A stretch of 64,000 nt of DNA, taken from NCBI RefSeq assembly GCF_905475465.1, contig NC_062244.1, positions 11,154,001 to 11,218,000 of the forward strand. The letters are read 5' to 3'. Below are positions 21,151 to 32,397 of this stretch, piece after piece (positions within the stretch are counted from its first letter, which is position 1; each line of letters opens with the position of its first letter). Position numbers and translations under genes: made by a program. Origin of the DNA: Pieris napi (taxonomy: Eukaryota; Arthropoda; Insecta; Lepidoptera; Pieridae). Below the pieces are notes generated by a model, which did no database searches, was not told where the DNA came from, and saw only the letters and a program-made list of their open reading frames with translations.

Positions 21151-21699
21151 GAGCATACTGATTTTTACATTAACTACTCACTTGTTCCGGTACAGATAAG
21201 TTATATGTGTTTATATATTTATTAATGTGCCGGCTCGGTAGCTTGAGAAATATTAGTTTGATCACAGTAAAAGGACGTTATACAATATTACTACTAATAA
21301 TAAAACAAAAACGTAAAAGAACAAAATATTTTTGCGTTTCGTGATGTTAAAAATACATATTACTTACAATTTTTACCTTGTTAAATTTCAAAGAGATTCA
21401 AAAAATAATACACTATATTCTATAAGAACCTTAGATACACGTACATGTCCCTTCTAAGTAGTCCAAAAAATAAATTTAATCAAATGTAAGGGGCAAAGCT
21501 GATTAAAATTCCTTTTCGCATCAAACGCACACTTTTTCTCAATTAAAAGTTTGACGTGTACCAAACAAGCGTTACTTTATTTTTGATCTCAAATATCCTG
21601 TTTGGACCGTTGCGCCTTTTACCTCAAAATTAATTAATTGTTGACTGGATGAAGGCAATACATAAAAGATTCTGATAATGATTGGGTAATTGGGTGGAA
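21151..21699. other. no recognised feature
   Basis: AT-rich, unassigned. Confidence 0.4.
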
Positions 21700-21907
21700 G
21701 AATATTACAACAATATTTTCAATTTTCTTAACCTACATAGTAATAATAAAAATAAATAAAAAGAAAATTTAAACAAATTTAAAATGTTTGGTCCCTGTGG
21801 CAGTGTACCTTTAACGCTGGCAGCATTTCCTCGCTGTAGTGCGATACTTCTTTGAACTAGGAAAGGTCCAGCTCTGGGGTCACCGGTACTATCTACTAGG
21901 CGCCAAC
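21700..21907 (+). repeat. retroelement tail-like repeat (GGTCACCGGTACTATCTA family)
   Basis: It contains ATTTTCTTAACCTACATAG, GGTCACCGGTACTATCTACT and AGGCGCCAACTTAA. Copies are at 34212-34377 (+) and 35985-36130 (-), with a short fragment at about 4985-5050. The MITE at 21912 begins in the TTAA that closes this copy; the copy at 34212 runs through the same TTAA uninterrupted. Confidence 0.65.
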
Positions 21908-21911
21908 TTAA

Positions 21912-22296
21912 GGACCTATATGGTCGGCTAACTCCAAAAAAGTACATTGTTTCTTTCCATTTTTCGTCATCATTTCTTTAAGCAGGGAGAATGGAAAAAA
22001 TATATTTTGGAATTGAGTAGTTTATGTATCCATTTTGAAAGATCGATACACGATATAAATAACTTCGCTTGATAGAAAAAAAATCCAAACTTAGCCAATT
22101 TTTAACACTTTGAATTCATTGTATGACGAAAATGTATATAGAACATGCAAGCAAGCCAAGTAATAAATTTCAGAAAAAAAAATGATAAAATCACATTAAT
22201 TTAATGTTTTACATAAGTAATTGTTATTACGGGCTGGCGCACCTCAGTGCTCCAGCTCTCCACTGCGCACCGCTTTTTTTGTGCTGGGATAGGGCC
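21912..22296. mobile_element. TTAA-flanked MITE, copy 1
   Basis: It is bounded by TTAA at 21908-21911 and 22297-22300. It starts GGACCTATATGGTCGGC and ends GTGCTGGGATAGGGCC. The body is about 80% or more alike by eye to 25522-25950, including TGAGTAGTTTATGTATCCAT and CTCAGTGCTCCAGCTCTCC. TTAA target duplication is characteristic of piggyBac-type transposition. The termini are only weakly inverted (GGACC..ATC versus GGCCCTATC). Confidence 0.75.
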
Positions 22297-22300
22297 TTAA

Positions 22301-24792
22301 CTTATTAGTACATCTGTATATACCATTTAATATGTAATAAAAAAAATATTATTGAAAATTGCGCAATTTAGGCGTGTATTTCCCTGGGGTCGTTTTTTTG
22401 AAGCCATTTTGTTTTTATATTGTTAAGACAGGTTGTAAAGGACAACATCGTTACTAAACATGTCATAGATAGTGTCAGGCACAGAGATCACATGCTTATC
22501 TAGAAATTCATGTCACACATTTTGGCCCAGTTCCATAAATGTATACATAATGTTAGTTACAATAAAACAGAAATGATAAACAATAGAGATATGGATTTAT
22601 TTTCTTAAGCACAATAAATAAATTGTTTTGTGAAGCAAGAAGCGATAAAAATACCTTTACACCATTACAGTGTATTTGTAAAGGACAGGATAAGCTTACA
22701 AAGGTGTTTGGGGGACTTCGGGATTCACTGCAAACAATTTCCGCAAATCGACAAATATTTGACATAGATTATTTCTCTAAAGCAGTAATTTTATTCTGTA
22801 ATTTGACTTCAAGAACAGATATACAAATAAATAACTCTACCCCTGACTATAGGTTAATATGATAATAAAACATTTTCATACAAAAATTATCCTTCTCTTC
22901 CTAAAAGCCTCCAAAGGTATTTTGCAGACAATAGAATGAGACGCTTCTATTGTCTGCCTTAGCTTATTGAACTCAGAAATAGCATTTATCCATAATTCAT
23001 CAAAACTATTCCACGAAAATTATTAAGAATATATGTCAGAGATTATGTAATAAGAGAACACGATGTCATTTGTTTTATTAGAATGGCAACATCACGCAAT
23101 ATCATAGACATCTTACAGGGAGTAAATTGTCAATGTGTCAGAGTCAAATTGTCAGTAGTGCGTTGAATCAGTTGTTATTTAAATTTAATAAAAATGTTCC
23201 TCTTGTATATATTATTAGATGTCTGTGTGTGTTGTCTTTATTGTGACGTCATTTTTGTTTTTGTCTCTGCTTAGATTAAATTCAATCCATCAAATCTATC
23301 CTCACCGTGTAAAGACTTAGAACGCGACATTGGCGGAATTGTGATTTACACAGAAGTCGCCATTATAAGTAAAGATTTGATTTGAAATAAAAATGTAATG
23401 ATAGCAACTTGGCAAATATTAATCGTTTCGTATCTGTGACATTTTTATTGCAAAGTTAAAATTATTTTTAACACCTATATATATCATATTCATAAATTAT
23501 AAATGCGAAGTCGAAAGCTCAAATACGCGTTTAAATTAAAAGTAATTTATTATTTACTTATAAACTACTCCAAACGTTGCTTGTTGCATACAAACTAATT
23601 TTAATTCTGGCCTTGTCTCAACGACTCCGTAGGTTGGTTCCAATACAATTAAATCGAAATATTTCTAAAAGATAACTTTTTGTTTAGTATCAGCAATTTT
23701 GTTTATATAAAATTGAATTTATTTCCTAATATTTATTAATTATATTCTATATAAGGGAAGTAAATTCAATTATAACGGATAAATCTTTGAAATACAATAA
23801 CTTTCTCTAGACTTCAGATAAAAATAAAACTTGTATTTATATTACTCCAAACAAAGTCTAAATTCTAATACCGCAGCAAAGAGCAGTGTTGCATAGAGCA
23901 AATTAACAATGTGTGCCGTAAAATGTTGATTACCTACCTCTTTATAAAAAAATAATAGAAAAACAACCGTCAAAACTTATATAGATTAAAGTCACGCGGA
24001 TTCTAGTGAATTATCATATGTCATACAAGAAGGTTTCTAGCTATACGTAATGAAAAATTCACAAGATCTGTGTTAGAAAAATTGGGCGAAGAACAAACAG
24101 TATTGGTCTGCGAAAGTTCAATCGACACGAATATTTGCACCACCGACTGACATTCAGTTAGTTGAGTTATCGGCTCACTGAAGCGATAAGGCTGGTTGAT
24201 TCTGGAAAACCTGTTAGCAAATACAGCCTTATGTGAACTTTCGAATTTCTCTGTGGTTTCCTCAAACGAGAGATTAATACGGTTTTGTAGACTTCATCAA
24301 GTATAAAAATATTTAGAAGATTCATTGAGCATAATTTTAAGAAAATTATTTTGCGACGAGGCTTTTAATACTATTTAAACTTACTGATCTTTAAATATAT
24401 TAATTTTAAACAATAATTCAATGACTCTACATCCTGCTTTGTGTTTTGATCTTATTAAATTTAAAAAAAAATGTTAAATTGGCTACCTCCTGACCTACAC
24501 TTTATATAGCGTAAATATATTTGTCAAAAACTACACACAAAAAAGTTCAAAAGTACATAAATTTATTTATAAAAAAAACACAAATAAATAACATCGACTC
24601 CACTTATTACACGCGGGACTATTTGAAATGAGCGCACAATTTAGAATGTTGCGTTCATTTTTTGAGGACGTTTTTTAGACGTTGATTGTGCATCTTGGGT
24701 TTTTGTATATCAATGCTTTAAACCTAAATTGTAATACCCGTTGGGAGTTTTATTAAAAAAAGTGTCCATATAATATTTCTAGACTTATTTTT
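22301..24792. other. long stretch without a supported gene
   Basis: Overlapping frames on opposite strands at 22553-22862 (70 and 79 codons) have no motif. 23090-23400 has a mixed composition, with GTGACGTCA at about 23244 and a CGCGACATTGGCG patch, and might include a transcription start, but nothing defines one. The rest is AT-rich. Confidence 0.35.
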
Positions 24793-25256
24793 ACATACAG
24801 CACAGGGATATGCTATCACACTGCCAAAGAGCCATGGAAAGAAGCATGCTGAGCATAAGAAAATTAGATAAACAAATAAACGCAGACATAAGAGCTAGAA
24901 CAGGTGTGACAGACATTCTCACTAAGATTGACCAAATGAAATGGAGATGGACGGGTCATATGCTACGGAGCTCTCATGAAAAATGGAGCAAAATAGTGAC
25001 GGAATGGTACCCTAGAGACGGAAAACGAAGAAGAGGTCGACCACGCAAGAGATGGGAGGACGAACTGAAACTAACAGCAGGCTACAACTGGAGAAGAGTC
25101 GCAAAAGATAGAGAACAGTGGAAAGGGTTAGAGGAGGCCTTTGCCAAGAGGCAAACCGAACTCCGAGATATACTGGAGTGAAAATATATTAAAGTTTAGA
25201 TATATAAAGTGACAGAGTTTCGGAATTTAAAGGCTATATTATTATTATTATTATTA
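24793..25256 (+). pseudogene. 5'-truncated non-LTR reverse transcriptase, C-terminal part
   Basis: The frame 24810-25181 (123 codons) is the best-preserved retrotransposon coding piece in the window. It holds a linker (LSHCQRAMERSMLSIRKLDK) and then the conserved C-terminal tail: MKWRWTGHMLR, W..PRDGKRRRGRPRKRWEDE, YNWRRVAKDREQWKGLEEAF. This pattern follows the RT domain in RTE/Jockey-like elements of insects. The endonuclease and the catalytic RT motifs are absent, so this is a dead-on-arrival copy. It ends with a short 3' UTR and an ATT microsatellite tail (25239-25256), as many LINEs do. Confidence 0.9.
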
Positions 25257-25521
25257 TATTTTTACATACAACATTTTTAGTTTGTCAGTAGGTTCCCCTG
25301 TAAAAGGTGACCGATGACATCGAAATAGTAGGCGATAACTTCTTGGCAACCAGCCAGCTAATTAGTCATGTAAATGGAAACTACATATAGCGTGACACGA
25401 CAAAGCTATATAGATATGGAAGATTAGAGTTTTGCACCTTTTTTATATTTCAAGCATATGTCATGGATTCATGTGATTTAAAACTACGTTGTAATATGCA
25501 AAGTAAAACTTAAGCAATTAA

Positions 25522-25950
25522 GGACCGATCTGGTCGCCAAACTCCAAAAAAGGAAAAATTGTCGTTCCATTTTTCGTCATCGTTTCTTGAAGTAGGACAA
25601 ATGGAAAAAGTATATGGTGTAGTTGAGTAGTTTATGTATCCATTTTGAATTATCGATACAAGATTCAAATAACTTCGCTTGATAGAAAAAAATCCAAACA
25701 TAGCCAATTTTTGACACTTTGAATTCATTTTATGACGAAAATTTATATAGAACATGATTTTGAAATTTTCACGATATATTTTATCGCAAGACAAGTAATC
25801 TATTTCAGAAAATTGATAAAATTAATTAATTTAATGTTTTACATAACTAATTGTTATTACGGGCCGGCGCGCCTCAGTGCTCCAGCTCTCCACTGCGACC
25901 CGCAGTCCACCCCGAGACACTGACACAGTAATTCGTGCTGGGATAGGGCC
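25522..25950. mobile_element. TTAA-flanked MITE, copy 2
   Basis: TTAA lies at 25518-25521 and 25951-25954; it starts GGACCGATCTGGTCGCC and ends GTGCTGGGATAGGGCC. It is longer than the copy at 21912 because it keeps an inner segment near the right end (CCACCCCGAGACACTGACAC). The 94-codon minus-strand frame across it is not conserved in the other copy. Confidence 0.78.
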
Positions 25951-25954
25951 TTAA

Positions 25955-26538
25955 GGAATATTAGCGAAATGAGCAAAGAGCTAAGGGTTTATTGTGATCA
26001 CTTTGAATTAACAAGTTATAATTTGGAAAACCTTAATTTAATAATACTTTTAAATATAATTTAATTTAGCCTTTTTTATTTATATAATGCTATCTATTAA
26101 TAACTTTGTTATAAGACATGTAAGTTAAAATAAATGTAAATATTGTGTTATAAAATGTGGGTGTAAAAAACCTTTACATTTTAATATTACTATTATAAAA
26201 TGTTAATGGATATATAAATAAAAATATATTCAACATGTAACTAATTAGTATTGCTTATATTTAACGTGAATAATTTCCTACCACTTAAATTTGCAGTTAT
26301 ATTTATAACAACGAGCATAACAAATATTATTTGAAAAATTGTGCAGTGCATTCCAGGAATATGGTATCCTGGTTTTAATGCAAATAGTAATAACAGCCTT
26401 CAACGAATCGTTCAGGAGTCATATGTCTGAGTGTAAACAGCTTTTAGATTGCAATTAAGATTGCTTTTCAATACTTAATAAGTTAGGAATTTCATTTTTA
26501 TTTATTTACTTTTTGTGTCGATATTTACATATGTTCAG
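25955..26538. other. no recognised feature
   Basis: Very AT-rich, unassigned. Confidence 0.4.
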
Positions 26539-26815
26539 GAGCAGTGTTGGCCTAGTGGCTTCAGCGTGCGACTCTCATACCTGAGGTCATAGGTTCGATT
26601 CCCGGCTGTGCACCAATGGACTTTCTTTCTATGTGCACATTTAACATTTGCTCGAACGGTGAAGGAAACCGACATCTCTTAGACCAAAAATTCGACGGCG
26701 TGTGTCAGACACTGCAGGCCGATCACCTACTTGCCTATTAGATTTAAAAAATGATCATGAAACAAATTCAGAAATCTGAGGCCAAGGCCTAAAGAGGTTG
26801 TAGCGCCGCTGATTT
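26539..26815 (+). mobile_element. tRNA-derived SINE, first family, full-length reference copy
   Basis: Complete order: GAGCAGTGTTGGCCTAGTGG (box A), GCGTGCGACTCTCATACCTG, GGTCATAGGTTCGATTCCCG (box B), TGTGCACCAATGGACTTTC, ACATTTGCTCGAACGGTGAA, GGCCGATCACCTACTTGCC, ATGATCATGAAACA, GGTTGTAGCGCCGCTGATTT. The first 75 bases fold like a tRNA-derived head; the body is not tRNA. Confidence 0.92.
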
Positions 26816-27551
26816 ATTTATTTAATTTACATAGGTTCGTGTAAGGATTTCATCGTATATAAAATAATATTAATTTTGTTAAAAGATAAGTGTTTTCTTA
26901 TTGTGTCACAACAAACCTTCTTCGTTTGAATAATTACTTAATAACTGTTCAATTATCCTTCTCAAATTAAGAAATAAATCTTCTACAACGAGCTACGAAG
27001 TTCTACGAGTGCTACTTGTGTAAAGTTTTGTTGTTTTAACTTAAGTTGGTTCTCCCATTAGGGTTTAGAGTCATCTCTAAATCTGAGTATGTTGGACCAT
27101 AAGTCTGTGTTATCTCCATAAACAAACTTGGAAATAAAAATACACGGAGGTCGTAAATCTTTTTCTAGCCTACGAGCGGACACCTGGATCATCATTGTTT
27201 ATTCTTATTCTCTAGGGTTGTCGATGGGATAACGGCTTGATTGTGTGTATTCACTGTTCATAAAGTGATAATTTGATCACAATGGAAGTTATTTTGAACC
27301 CCATTGGGAAATATTGTTCTTTAGGTTTATTGTATAGTCTGATTTAAGGCAGGTCGTGAAGTAGTGAAAATAGGCTTTTAATGCTATGCTTTCCCTACGT
27401 AATATATTTATATATAAAAACATAATTTTTCATCACGAAAATTTTATTAATTATTATCGATATCCAGATAGGTACCTCATTCTTGTTTTTTTTGATACAT
27501 GTGTCTTTACTACGACATTATCGAACATTACGACGTAGCTTATTAACTTAA
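26816..27551. other. no recognised feature
   Basis: AT-rich, unassigned. It ends in TTAA, the 5' flank of the Harbinger cluster. Confidence 0.4.
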
Positions 27552-28368
27552 AGCCGGGTCCACATTTGTAGCATGTTGACGTATCACGATCAGTCGTATC
27601 GTATCTAGTATCTGTATCATAAATATGGACGCTCATTTTGTCCATGTCGTATATTTAAGGCGTATCTTGTAAAAAACGCGTCCATACTTATCAAATGCTG
27701 TATCATGTCAGTGTATCGGCTTTAACTTTACAAATATAGACGCTTCACTTTTCTTCCGATGTATCTTTTCCTGATGCGCGTGTATTTTAGTGCACCTTTC
27801 CCTTCTCGTACAGTTCAGTCATGTCTTCGTTCCCAAACGGTTTAGCCATGTCAGCAATTGCTCCCAGTTTGGCGGTGACTAGCGCCTGTTATATTATCAT
27901 TAATAGTATGTTTTAAAAAATTAAGTCCAGACGTAGACGGCGCTGGTGGGAGCTTGAAGTGTTTAGAAACCGAAACAAACATGGTGGAATACCATTGATT
28001 CGAGACTTAAAATTTCAGCATACCAGTAGAAAATACTAAAATTTCACTCGCATGTCACTCATTGACGTTGTCTATTCCCTTTGATGATCGCGAAAAAACC
28101 GACACAGGATGGTTCGGGGTGTATCAAGTATCGTATCGCGATACAGTATCGTGATACAGTATCAAAATACGTCCATACCACCGATCGTGATACGCGTATC
28201 GGATACGAGGTGTATCAAGATACGCGATTAGTGCGGATCGGGCCGTATCCGATACGGCATGTATCATAAACGGGTATCATTTTGCGTCCAAACTAACGAT
28301 CATGATACGCGCCGAAGCCACGCAACGGAGATACGATACACCGAAATGCTACAAATGTGGACCCGGCT
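27552..28368 (+). mobile_element. PIF/Harbinger-type element, unit A (817 bp)
   Basis: Terminal inverted repeats begin AGCCGGGTCCACATTTGTAG and end with the complement ATGCTACAAATGTGGACC..GGCT. The flanks are TAA on both sides, fitting the 3-bp TWA target duplication of PIF/Harbinger transposons. The subterminal and 3' parts are dense in GTATC/GATAC. The centre carries a transposase N-terminal remnant (27821-28083). It is too short to encode a transposase, so it is non-autonomous. Unit A keeps sequence that all other units have lost. Confidence 0.88.
27821..28083 (+). pseudogene. Harbinger transposase N-terminal remnant
   Basis: Read in one frame from ATG this encodes MSSFPNGLAMSAIA..., then KIKSRRRRRWWELEVFRNR, NKHGGIPLIRDLKFQHTS and NFTRMSLID, with two in-frame stops. 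An Arg-rich RRRRRWW followed by R.R...G and a 'YKNFTRMSP.DF'-like motif is the usual start of PIF/Harbinger DDE transposases. The DDE catalytic core is absent: sequence after SLID goes directly to a stop and then to the GTATC-rich tail. The 60-68-codon frames in the neighbouring repeat-rich segment are not protein genes. Confidence 0.78.
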
Positions 28369-28380
28369 TAAGACTAATAA

Positions 28381-29912
28381 AGCCGGGTCCACATTTGTAG
28401 CATTTCGGTGTATCGTATCTCCGTTGCGTGGCTTCGGCGCGTATCATGATCGTTAGTTTGGACGCAAAATGATACCCGTTTATGATACATGCCGTATCGG
28501 ATACGGCCCGATCCGCACTAAGCGCGTATCTTGATACACCTCGTATCCGATACGCGTATCACGATCGGTGGTATGGACGTATTTTGACACTGTATCACGA
28601 TACTGTATCGCGATACGATACTTGATACACCCCGAACCATCCTGTGTCGGTTTTTTCGCGATCATCAAAGGGAATACACAACATCAATGGGTGACATGCG
28701 AGTGAAATTTTTGTATTTTCCGCTGGTATGCTGAAATTTGAAATCTCTCATCAATGGTATTCCACCATATTTGTTTCGGTTTCTAAACATTTCCAGCGCC
28801 GTCTACGTCTGGATTTAACTTTTTTTTAAATACTATTAACGATAATATAACAAGCGCTAGTCACCGCCAAACTGTGAGCAATTGCTGACATGGCTAAACC
28901 GTTTATGAACGAAGACATGACTGAACCGTACGAGAAGGGAAAGGTGCACTGAAAGACACGCGCATCAGGATACATCGGAAGAAAAGTGAAGCGTCTATAT
29001 TTGTAAAGTTAAAACCGATACACTGACATGATACAGCATTTGATAAGTATGGACGCGTTTTTTACAAGATACGCCTTAAAAATACGACATGGACAAAATG
29101 AGCGTCCATATTTATGATACAAACACTACGCATGTTGACGTATCACGATCAGTCGTATCGTATCTAGTGTTTGTATCATAAATATGGACGCTCATTTTGT
29201 CCATGTCGTATTTTTAAGGCGTATCTTGTAAAAAACGCGTCCATACTTATCAAATGCTGTATCATGTCAGTGTATCGGTTTTAACTTTACAAATATAGAC
29301 GCTTCACTTTTCTTCCGATGTATCCTGATGCGCGTGTCTTTCAGTGCACCTTTCCCTTCTCGTACGGTTCAGTCATGTCTTCGTTCATAAACGGTTTAGC
29401 CATGTCAGCAATTGCTCACAGTTTGGCGGTGACTAGCGCTTGTTATATTATCGTTAATAGTATTTAAAAAAAAGTTAAATCCAGACGTAGACGGCGCTGG
29501 AAATGTTTAGAAACCGAAACAAATATGGTGGAATACCATTGATGAGAGATTTCAAATTTCAGCATACCAGCGGAAAATACAAAAATTTCACTCGCATGTC
29601 ACCCATTGATGTTGTGTATTCCCTTTGATGATCGCGAAAAAACCGACACAGGATGGTTCGGGGTGTATCAAGTATCGTATCGCGATACAGTATCGTGATA
29701 CAGTATCAAAATACGTCCATACCACCGATCGTGATACGCGTATCGGATACGAGGTGTATCAAGATACGCGCTTAGTGCGGATCGGGCCGTATCCGATACG
29801 GCATGTATCATAAACGGGTATCATTTTGCGTCCAAACTAACGATCATGATACGCGCCGAAGCCACGCAACGGAGATACGATACACCGAAATGCTACAAAT
29901 GTGGACCCGGCT
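28381..29912. mobile_element. fold-back Harbinger element, units B and C (1.53 kb palindrome)
   Basis: The left arm (28381-29128, inverted unit) and right arm (29165-29912, direct unit) are nearly perfect reverse complements of about 750 bp. They are separated by a 36-bp spacer (29129-29164, CGCATGTTGACGTATCACG..). Both outer ends carry the full AGCCGGGTCC terminus. The inner ends lack it: unit C joins mid-way into its subterminal region. TAA flanks the left end and TTAA the right end, so the pair probably moved as one fold-back element. Both arms have the net 10-base deletion that removes WELEV from the transposase remnant. Confidence 0.88.
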
Positions 29913-29925
29913 TTAAGTATTCTAA

Positions 29926-30729
29926 AGCCGGGTCCACATTTGTAGCATGTTGACGTATCACGATCAGTCGTATCGTATCTCGTATCTGTATCATAAATAT
30001 GGACGCTCATTTTGTCCATGTCGTATATTTAAGGCGTATCTTGTAAAAAACGCGTCCATACTTATCAATTAATGCTGTATCATGTCAGTGTATCGGCTTT
30101 AACTTTACAAATATAGACGCTTCACTTTTCTTCCGATGTATCCTGATACGCGTGTCCTTCAGTGCACCTTTCCCTTCTCGTACGGTTCAGTCATGTCTTC
30201 GTTCCCAAACGGTTTAGCCATGTCAGCAATTGCTCACAGTTTGGCGGTGACTAGCGCCTGTTATATTATCATTAATAGTATTTAAAAAAAAGTTAAATCC
30301 AGACGTAGACGGCGCTGGAAATGTTTAGAAACCGAAACAAATATGGTGGAATACCATTGATGAGAGATTTCAAATTTCAGCATACCAGCGGAAAATACAA
30401 AAATTTCACTCGCATGTCACCCATTGATTTGTGTATTCCCTTTGATGATCGCGAAAAAACCGACACAGGATGGTTCGGGGTGTATCAAGTATCGTATCGC
30501 GATACAGTATCGTGATACAGTGTCAAAATACGTCCATACCACCGATCGTGATACGCGTATCGGATACAAGGTGTATCAAGATACGCGCTTAGTGCGGATC
30601 GGGCCGTATCCGATACGGCATGTATCATAAACGGGTATCATTTTGCGTCCAAACTAACGATCATGATACGCGCCGAAGCCACGCAACGGAGATACGATAC
30701 ACCGAAATGCTACAAATGTGGACCCGGCT
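29926..30729 (+). mobile_element. PIF/Harbinger-type element, unit D (804 bp)
   Basis: Same termini as unit A, flanked by TAA on both sides (CTAA/AGCC and GGCT/TAACC). It has the short deletion of units B and C, which shifts the frame after RRRRRW. By hand count there are about 28 GTATC or GATAC pentamers. The 13-bp gap to the fold-back element and the 12-bp gap between A and B both begin TAAG-like and end TAA. Confidence 0.88.
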
Positions 30730-30750
30730 TAACCTTATTATGCAGGGATT

Positions 30751-30841
30751 TAACATAAGAAAGTGTCCAATAACACTACTTACAGTCTCTATTTAGGGGA
30801 AGACACTCTTTTCTTGTGTTCTATTAAAAAACTCATTCCTG
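30751..30841 (+). repeat. third copy of the window-start repeat
   Basis: TAACATAAGAAAGTGTCC, ACTACTTACAGTCTCTATTTAGG and CTTGTGTTCTATT match 48-112 and 241-309. Confidence 0.6.
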
Positions 30842-31779
30842 TAAAGTGAAGGATTTTTTTTTAATATTATATATAATCCGTTGATTAATTTCGACAAACA
30901 TCCAACTTTTATTCATTAATATCTATGAAATGAGTTAAATTACAGTTGACGAAACTTGAAAAAGTTTTTTATTACATCTCACCTAATCAAAACCTCTCGA
31001 AACTTGCGACACTCCAAGTTATTATTTTAACGACTTGTCATCGCTGAAAACTTTGGAAATTTCTCTTTGATTTTCTTTTTGCTTTCTTTTTACAGGAAAT
31101 TAATTATATTTAGCAATAAAACGTTAATTAATTATTATTGGTAAAGTTTGACTGGTTTAATTTATTTATTTAAAGGTTCACCACAGTGGACCCAATATAA
31201 CACACACACGTCATAAACAAATGAAAAAGCTAAGAATTGTGACAAAAACAAACTATAAATAATACCTTTAATATTATATGTAAAATGTACTTATACAAAA
31301 AAACACATTTTAGATATCATAGATTTAGTCAAAGGCGTTTCGAAAATATCAAGATTTGCGCAGTATATCGGTTTATGTGCACTACCTATATGTACGTTGA
31401 AAATTTAGTTCAGAACATACACACATTTTGGCTTCATGATCAGCGAATATATGCTATGACAGTTTTTTGATAATATATGAATTAGTCCTAAGTTTAGATT
31501 GCACAAACATACTTCAGTTTGGGTTGTATCCCGTAATACCTTTTTGCTACATACAGCATTGTTAACAGTATTTCAAGAAGCCGCAAACGTTTTCTAAAAG
31601 ATCCACTTATCCACTACAAGCATTTGAAACTCATATCAAATAAGTCGCTTCCTGATACGGTGTTGAGAAAACTGTTTAAACGTATCTTCGTTGAACAAGG
31701 TTGCAGGCTAAGATTTGTTTGCAACGCTCTTTGATACTCCGTAGACACTTTTGTCCCATCAAAATTTTTATTTTTATAG
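30842..31779. other. no supported gene
   Basis: AT-rich. The 61-codon frame at 31285 (+) and the 64-codon frame at 31614 (-) show nothing recognisable. Confidence 0.4.
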
Positions 31780-32290
31780 AACAGGGGGCAAACGGGCAGG
31801 AGGCTCACCTGATGTTAAGTGATACCGCCGCCCATGGACACTCTCAATGCCAGAGGGCTCGGGAGTGCGTTGCCGGCCTTTCAAGAATTGGTACGCTCTT
31901 TTCTTGAAGGACCCTAAGTCGAATTGGTTCGGAAATACTTCTGTGGGCAGCTGGTTTCAAAAAGTGGTGGTGCGCGGCAAAAACTGCCTTGAAAAACGCT
32001 CAGTTGTGGAACGGCGGACTTCGAGGTGATACGGGTGGAATTTCGTACTCTGCCTCGACGTCCGATGACGAAACTCAGCTGCAGGTATTAATCCGAACAA
32101 CTCCTCTGAACACTCTCCATGGTAAATGCGGTAGAAGATGCAGAGTGACCCACATCTCTACGCAACGCCAAAGGATCAAGCCTCTTAAATTGAATTGTAC
32201 CCATAATGAAACTTCCAGCAGTCCCTGTCTTGTGCACCTTCCCACCAGTTACTGGCTTTCAGTTGCTCCAGATCCTCCTCTACTCTGACA
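31780..32290 (+). mobile_element. Lep1-like repeat, longest copy
   Basis: It opens AACAGGGGGCAAACGGGCAG, then GGCTCACCTGATGTTAAG, ACCGCCGCCCATGGACACTC, GTGCGTTGCCGGCCTTTC, GAATTGGTTCGGAAATACTTC and a longer GC-rich body to about 32290. The consensus is a very common lepidopteran repeat that I recall under the name Lep1 (Helitron-like); the name is from memory. The 99-codon frame inside is a by-product. Confidence 0.8.
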
Positions 32291-32397
32291 CTCTAGCCAT
32301 ACCCTGACGTACCTACTGGCCTACGTAATATTTCGTGAGTTGTCGATCAGTCCGTCAGCCTAATTCAAAATAATAATTGCTTCGCCAGTTAAGGTAA

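Noticed and set aside
26539..26615. tRNA-like sequence with GGTTCGATTCC
   Set aside because: Same reasoning: the head of a ten-copy SINE family, not a functional tRNA.
28081..28269. 62-codon ORF (MMIAKKPTQDGSG...) repeated four times, also at 28480, 29625 and 30424
   Set aside because: It lies entirely in the GTATC-rich part of the Harbinger units. The repeated protein merely reflects repeated DNA and has no domain; its sequence is forced by the pentamers.
27552..30729. possible CRISPR-like or satellite array
   Set aside because: The repeats are about 800-bp units with terminal inverted repeats and TWA flanks, not short repeats with uniform unique spacers or simple tandem monomers.
31989..32288. 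99-codon ORF in GC-rich sequence
   Set aside because: It falls inside the long Lep1-like repeat; no domain, and other copies do not preserve the frame.
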